Both the position numbers and the translations under genes were made by a program. A model generated the notes under the pieces. It was not told where the DNA came from and did not search any database. It saw nothing but the letters and a program-made list of their open reading frames with translations. Shown in pieces: positions 6,601-9,577 of a stretch of 9,577 nucleotides of DNA; positions within the stretch are counted from its first letter, which is position 1, and every line of letters begins with the position of its first letter. Source of the DNA: CAYUST01 sp041908765 (GTDB lineage: Bacteria; Patescibacteriota; Gracilibacteria; Absconditabacterales; Absconditicoccaceae); NCBI GenBank assembly GCA_041908765.1, contig JAYREU010000043.1, forward strand, positions 1 through 9,577, written 5' to 3'.

Positions 6601-8055
6601 ACTACATTCGTGATTTGAGCATGATGTAATAACACGGTGAATGCAGTTGCAATTCAAGCAGATGGTAAGATAGTAGTATGATGAGCATTCACGACGTATG
6701 CATGAGTAGCACAGAGTCGCATCACCCGTTTATCTACCACGGGAGCAAGAGATACAACATTCGTCATTTGAGCATGATTCAATGGGACTGTCAACTCATT
6801 GGCAATGCAAGCAGACAGCAAGATAGTGGTAGGATGAGCATTTACTACGTATGCATGAGTAGCACAGAGTCGTATCACACGTCTGACAACGACCTGAGCT
6901 AGGGACACAACGTTTGTTGTATGAACTGGATTTGATAATACGGTCAATGCACTAGCGATGCAAGCAGATGGTAAGATAGTTGCAGGAGGCGCATTCACCA
7001 ACTATGCATGAACTCCCCAAAGTCGTATTACTCGCTTGAGTGCGACAGGAGCCAGAGATACTACCTTTGTAGGGACATGATTCAATGGTACCGTACTTAC
7101 ATTGTGAATCCAGGCAGATCAAAAAATTGTTGCTGGAGGATCGTTTACCGCATATCGTGGTATTGCTCAAAACCGTATTACACGTATTTCAACAACCTGA
7201 GAACGTGACGCGCTCTTTGTGATAGGTCTTTGATTTGATAATACGGTCAATACGTTATTGATCGAATCTCCATCCACCTTATTGATTGGATGATTATTTT
7301 TGATGTTCAACAATAATGTCGTGCAACATGGACTTACTCGTTTGTTTATGGTGCTAGATCCTACTATAATATCACCGTGATCAGGAGCAATCGTGACCTC
7401 ATCTACGCTTGATGTGGTGGGTACATGACAACCCAATGGGGTGATTACCGTTTCATTATCAGGGGTAGTCAAAACAGGTACGATAAGCAGTACGTGAGGC
7501 CGATCTGTACTGTTCACTGGCATGACAAATGGCGTCAGAACGATGACATGAGTTGTAGATTATCAATGAAATAGATCTGATATTGTTTCAAGAACTTTTA
7601 CAATTTCACTCGGTACTATAGCAATATCTTCACAAACGTGATGGAGTATCACTTGATTGCAAACTACCAACACAGGACAGATTTCAGAACGTATTTCAGA
7701 CTATTTCCAAGTGATTGATGAAAAAGGGGCTGCTTCGTGATATTATACTACACTTGGACTGACGAATATGTTGGGTACTGGAGGTGCGATGATTACTACG
7801 GGAATGATCCAACGAAAGGGAAGTGGACTGACGCTTCTCTCTTGAACGATCAACCCACAGGTAGTACTTTCCACGGGAGTCACCTCATATCAATTTGCGA
7901 CAGGTATTGTCACCTTCATCAAAAGGGATCCTTCTGCGACATGATGAATTCTCTCAACGTATGGTGCTAATTTATATCTGTTATTTACGCTACCTGCATA
8001 TCAAGCAGTTAGTACCTATAGTTGAACCCTTACGTATACATTGTATGAAAATTAA
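3697..8055 (+). CDS. Giant secreted repeat protein: acidic region, 14 delta-60-type beta-propeller repeats, Ig-like and WxL-like domains (1452 aa)
   Basis: The frame runs from ATG 3697 to TAA 8053-8055 with no TAA or TAG and about 58 in-frame UGA codons read as glycine. It has a signal peptide: basic start, hydrophobic residues about 13-30, and a likely cut after V-R-A at 33. Residues 34-205 are extremely rich in Glu and Asp. Residues 206-430 are unrecognised. Residues 431-505 form a small beta domain with Cys477 and Cys501, a possible disulfide. Residues 517-1219 hold 14 repeats of about 51 residues with the core ADGKIVVGGAFT and the ending GARDTTFVIG, typical of the delta-60 repeat (TIGR02608/DUF5122) beta-propeller. 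Residues 1220-1306 resemble a bacterial Ig-like domain (ISPGSG then LDVVGTG). The end (1307-1452) is a beta domain finishing YSGTLTYTLYEN, similar to the second WxL motif with Trp replaced by Tyr. The protein probably sits at the cell surface and binds a partner cell or polymer; that role is inferred, and no catalytic motif is seen. Confidence 0.9.
5245..7353 (+). repeat. Fourteen in-frame tandem repeats of about 153 bp
   Basis: Units begin at the glycine or alanine before F/C-(N/D)-N/G at 5245, 5398, 5551, 5704, 5857, 6010, 6166, 6316, 6469, 6622, 6775, 6928, 7078 and 7231. Spacing is 153 bases except for one of 156 (unit 6) and two of 150 (units 7 and 12). The fourteenth unit is degenerate. 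Units 2 and 3 closely match units 9 and 10, exactly seven units (1071 bases) away. Units 3 and 10 are the only ones with a cysteine in place of the first phenylalanine. Unit 4 best matches unit 12, and unit 11 looks like a further copy related to unit 10. The array therefore grew by copying multi-unit blocks as well as single units. Each unit would form one four-stranded propeller blade or a blade-sized part of one. Confidence 0.9.
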
Positions 8056-8098
8056 TTTTCAGATTCTCTTTCATTCCAGAACATATTCTAAAATTCAC

Positions 8099-8126
8099 TT
8101 GCAATTGAGAAAGATTTCTGTATTAA
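8099..8126 (+). promoter_or_regulatory. Candidate promoter for the DUF134-trxA pair
   Basis: TTGCAA (8099-8104) and TATTAA (8121-8126) are 16 bases apart, downstream of the surface-protein stop at 8055 and 38 bases before ATG 8164. No convincing terminator separates the two genes. A 14-base perfect palindrome (8047-8060) overlaps the surface-protein stop codon but has no loop or GC stem. Confidence 0.4.
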
Positions 8127-8132
8127 ATTACC

Positions 8133-8142
8133 GAACATGTTC
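8133..8142. promoter_or_regulatory. Ten-base palindrome GAACATGTTC, possible operator
   Basis: This perfect palindrome lies seven bases after the predicted -10 box, overlapping the expected transcription start and preceding the DUF134-type DNA-binding gene. That position suits a repressor site, possibly autoregulatory. No experimental motif is known to me for this family. Confidence 0.3.
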
Positions 8143-8163
8143 TTTTATTCAAAGTGATTGCAG

Positions 8164-8469
8164 ATGACCGTAGGCAGAAAAAAGATTTGTAGAAAAGTCA
8201 AAATCAAGGTAGAGCAGATGGAGTGTCAGTGTTTTGGTCCTGTGTGACTGACTAAAACTGCGCTCAAACAATTGTCTCAGATTGATTTGATGCCAGAGGA
8301 GTTGCAGGCGATTGTCTGGCAGGATATAGACCAGCTGACTATGGCGCAGGCGTGTACCAAGATGGGCGTCTCCAAGACGGTGTACGCAGGCATTTATGCG
8401 TCCGCTCGTTCCAAACTGGCCTGCGCACTTATCTCTCCCGCAGTTCTTCACTTTGTTTGTAGTTCTTAG
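8164..8469 (+). CDS. DUF134-like predicted DNA-binding protein
   Basis: The 101-residue protein starts with a basic segment, MTVGRKKICRKVKI, resembling the family's usual start (M-PRP---CR-I), followed by Cys21 and Cys23. Residues 40-56 (IDLMPEELQAIVWQDID) match the DUF134 region that normally reads L--DE-EA-RL-D. Residues 58-88 form a sigma-region-4-like helix-turn-helix: LTMAQACTKMGVSKTVY, then IYASARSKLACAL. DUF134/COG1342 proteins are about 100 residues long and are predicted DNA-binding proteins of unclear role. One glycine (UGA at about 8245-8247) is recoded; a standard-code reading would lose the N-terminal third, including the cysteines. ATG 8137 in frame would add nine residues, but 8164 aligns with family starts and has a weak AGTGA before it. 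It ends in TAG 29 bases before trxA, so the two are probably one transcript. Five cysteines beside a thioredoxin gene hint at redox sensing, which is only inference. Confidence 0.75.
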
Positions 8470-8483
8470 TTTTTAGATTTATT

Positions 8484-8489
8484 TATACT
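8484..8489 (+). promoter_or_regulatory. Possible internal -10 element just before trxA
   Basis: TATACT at 8484-8489 is a good -10 match, but no clear -35 is present. Its start point would fall about three bases before ATG 8499, giving a nearly leaderless trxA message. This would fit the absence of a ribosome binding site there. AT-rich DNA makes a chance match likely. Confidence 0.2.
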
Positions 8490-8498
8490 ATATATACC

Positions 8499-8810
8499 AT
8501 GCAGAAACTTACGCAGACCACTTTCGATGCAGCTATCCAAAACGGCGTTGTCGTCATTGATTTTTTCGCAGAGCGATGTGGCCCATGCAAAATGGTCGCA
8601 CCCTATCTCGATGATATGCAAGCTAAACTTTGAGCACATGCAACCATATACAAGGTTGATGTAGATGAGGAACAAGAAATTGCGATGATGCAAGGCATCA
8701 CGGGTATGCCTACCTTCAAGATCTTCAAAGATGGTGTCGAGGTCAAAAAAGTACAAGGAGCTGATCTCAAATCCTTGTGGCAAGGCATCCAAGAACAGAT
8801 CACTCCTTAG
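8499..8810 (+). CDS. trxA: Thioredoxin
   Basis: Thioredoxin is a small cytoplasmic dithiol reductant that is recharged by thioredoxin reductase and reduces disulfides in ribonucleotide reductase, peroxiredoxins and other proteins. The 103-residue product has the whole fold: VVVIDFFAE strand with the buried Asp21, active site CGPC at 27-30 followed by K31, a VDVDEEQE segment (53-60), and the cis-proline loop TGMPTF (68-73, Pro71). One glycine (residue 45, UGA 8631-8633) is recoded, and a standard reading would truncate the protein after 44 residues. The residue before the active site is Arg26, where almost all thioredoxins have Trp (WCGPC). It is a real CGA codon, not a decoding artefact. No signal peptide is present, so it is cytoplasmic. 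It follows the DUF134 gene by 29 bases and its TAG overlaps the stop of the convergent MgtC-like gene. Confidence 0.95.
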
Positions 8811-9301
8811 TGAAGAGTTTTTACATTTGAGTCATCTTCTTCATGTGGTGTGCCATATTTTTTGGTAGGATCAAAATGTCTACTAATGACCCTAGAGAAA
8901 TGTGGTACAGCAAGTGCACCTAATGCGGAGAAAGCAGCAAGGACGTAGAAATTGAAACCGATCAACATCCCAATAGCTCCTGCATACCAAATGCTCGCAG
9001 CGGTAGTGAGGTTTTTGATCTGTGTGCTTTCGGTGTCTTTGATAATCAATCATGCACCCAAGAAACCAATACCCGTCACAATCTGTGCAGCGATTCTCGA
9101 GGTAGATTGTGGATCTACCTGATGTGAAATGAACGTGAAGACCATAGCTCACAAGATCACGAAACAGAAGGTGCGAATACCCGCATCCTTGCCTTTGATC
9201 TGTCTCTCGAGTCCCATGGCTGTCCCGATGAGCAAACAGAAAATAATATTAAACAAAAACTGTCACTCAAGTGATGAGAAAAATAGTGCTAATGTCTCCA
9301 T
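8807..9301 (-). CDS. MgtC/SapB family membrane protein
   Basis: With UGA as glycine the minus strand encodes 164 residues from ATG 9301 to TAA at 8807. The family's transmembrane domain is clear: helix one ending in the motif GLERQ-KGKDAGIRT (residues 30-43), then the helix FCFVILGAMVFTF, then GIGFLGAGLIIKD (77-89) and LTTAASIW followed by a GAIGMLIGF helix (98-116), and a last helix near 118-132. The cytoplasmic C-terminal tail is short and polar. MgtC in Salmonella aids survival in macrophages and low magnesium; most family members are uncharacterised, so transport of Mg2+ should not be assumed. Three of 15 glycines are UGA, including one inside the GAG motif. A standard reading would keep only the last half. 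The gene begins 66 bases after the stop of the membrane-protein gene at 9367-9577 and may share its transcript. Confidence 0.9.
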
Positions 9302-9366
9302 GTTGACTCAGGTGATAAAATTGTGTAGAGCATAGAGAAATGTCGCACATATGGTAGTCTATTTTA

Positions 9367-9577
9367 CTATTTTTTAGCGTGTCATCATTTTCGAAAAAGT
9401 CGGCTCACCAAAAAAAGTACTCAGCTAATTTGCAACGTCCATGCAAGAAGATATCGCTCAAATCAACTTTGATATGCTGATCGTGCTACGAGGCACATAT
9501 ACAGCAATCCCAATCCTGCGAATGCATATGCACCTACTATCTCATGTTTTCGAGCAATATACACAATAATTCAAACC
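9367..9577 (-). CDS. C-terminal part of an unrecognised membrane protein (cut by window edge)
   Basis: The minus strand is open from the window edge to the TAG at 9367-9369, giving 69 residues when UGA is glycine. Two hydrophobic helices are visible: one containing AFAGLGLLYMCLVA, and one containing LLAWTLQISGVLFLVSRLF. They are followed by a basic tail ending RKGGHAKK, which would face the cytoplasm. Five of the eight glycines are UGA, including a consecutive pair in the tail. The family cannot be named from this fragment. It precedes the MgtC-like gene in the same direction with a 65-base gap. Confidence 0.7.

Noticed and set aside
5245..7353. Degraded pseudogene full of stop codons
   Set aside because: All interruptions are TGA and none TAA or TAG over 4.3 kb, and the TGA codons fall at conserved glycine positions. 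This is recoding, not decay.
5245..7353. CRISPR array
   Set aside because: The period is about 153 bases, the repeats are imperfect and fully coding in one frame, and there are no short identical repeats with unique spacers.
5085..7523. Minus-strand open frames across the repeat array
   Set aside because: They recur with the 153-base period because they mirror the repeats. Their products are low-complexity and match nothing, and the plus frame explains the region fully.
3697..8055. UGA read as tryptophan (code 4) or selenocysteine
   Set aside because: UGA aligns with GGN glycine in sister repeats. Tryptophan would put Trp pairs into a conserved GG turn, and dozens of selenocysteines without a selenoprotein context are implausible.
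8133..8142. SOS/LexA box at GAACATGTTC
   Set aside because: The Gram-positive LexA consensus needs four bases between GAAC and GTTC; only two are present. It is kept only as a generic palindrome.
8272..8469. A 65-residue gene starting at 8272
   Set aside because: It is the C-terminal part of the DUF134-like protein. Reading the UGA upstream as glycine restores a start at 8164 matching the family's N-terminus.

Overview
The window is bacterial DNA that only makes sense when UGA is read as glycine (translation table 25). With UGA as stop, most of it breaks into short fragments. With UGA as glycine, it resolves into full-length genes ending in TAA or TAG. The strongest internal proof is a tandem-repeat protein whose aligned units encode the same invariant glycines as GGN in some copies and TGA in others. 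UGA also supplies a glycine inside a Nudix box, in a thioredoxin and in an MgtC-like membrane protein. This code is known from the candidate phyla Absconditabacteria (SR1) and Gracilibacteria (BD1-5/GN02) in the CPR/Patescibacteria, so the source is most likely one of these. Convincing Shine-Dalgarno sequences are scarce across the window.

Layout. Positions 1-81 (minus) hold the start of an IS30-like transposase. Positions 161-877 (plus) encode an unrecognised 238-residue helical protein. It converges with a Nudix hydrolase (870-1526, minus), and both stop codons lie in the palindrome TTAGCTAA. Next come pyrF (type-2 orotidine 5'-phosphate decarboxylase, 1710-2636) and a tryptophan-rich three-helix membrane protein (2689-3276). 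These two genes use no UGA for their 40 glycines, unlike every other gene here. A gene-free stretch of about 420 bases follows (3277-3696). It is packed with about nine consecutive hairpins, at least two of them terminator-like, and ends with a promoter-like sequence.

The centrepiece is a 1452-residue secreted protein (3697-8055) with about 58 in-frame UGA codons. Its parts, in order, are a signal peptide, a very acidic region, an uncharacterised region, a small two-cysteine beta domain, fourteen repeats of about 51 residues (delta-60/DUF5122 beta-propeller type), a bacterial Ig-like domain and a C-terminal beta domain resembling WxL. Fourteen repeats, with matching units seven apart, suggest two seven-bladed propellers.

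Downstream lie a DUF134-type DNA-binding protein (8164-8469) and a thioredoxin with CGPC active site (8499-8810), probably cotranscribed. The thioredoxin converges with an MgtC/SapB-family membrane protein (8807-9301, minus), which follows the 3' end of another membrane-protein gene (9367-9577, minus). Apart from the DUF134-trxA pair and the MgtC-membrane protein pair, no shared pathway is evident.
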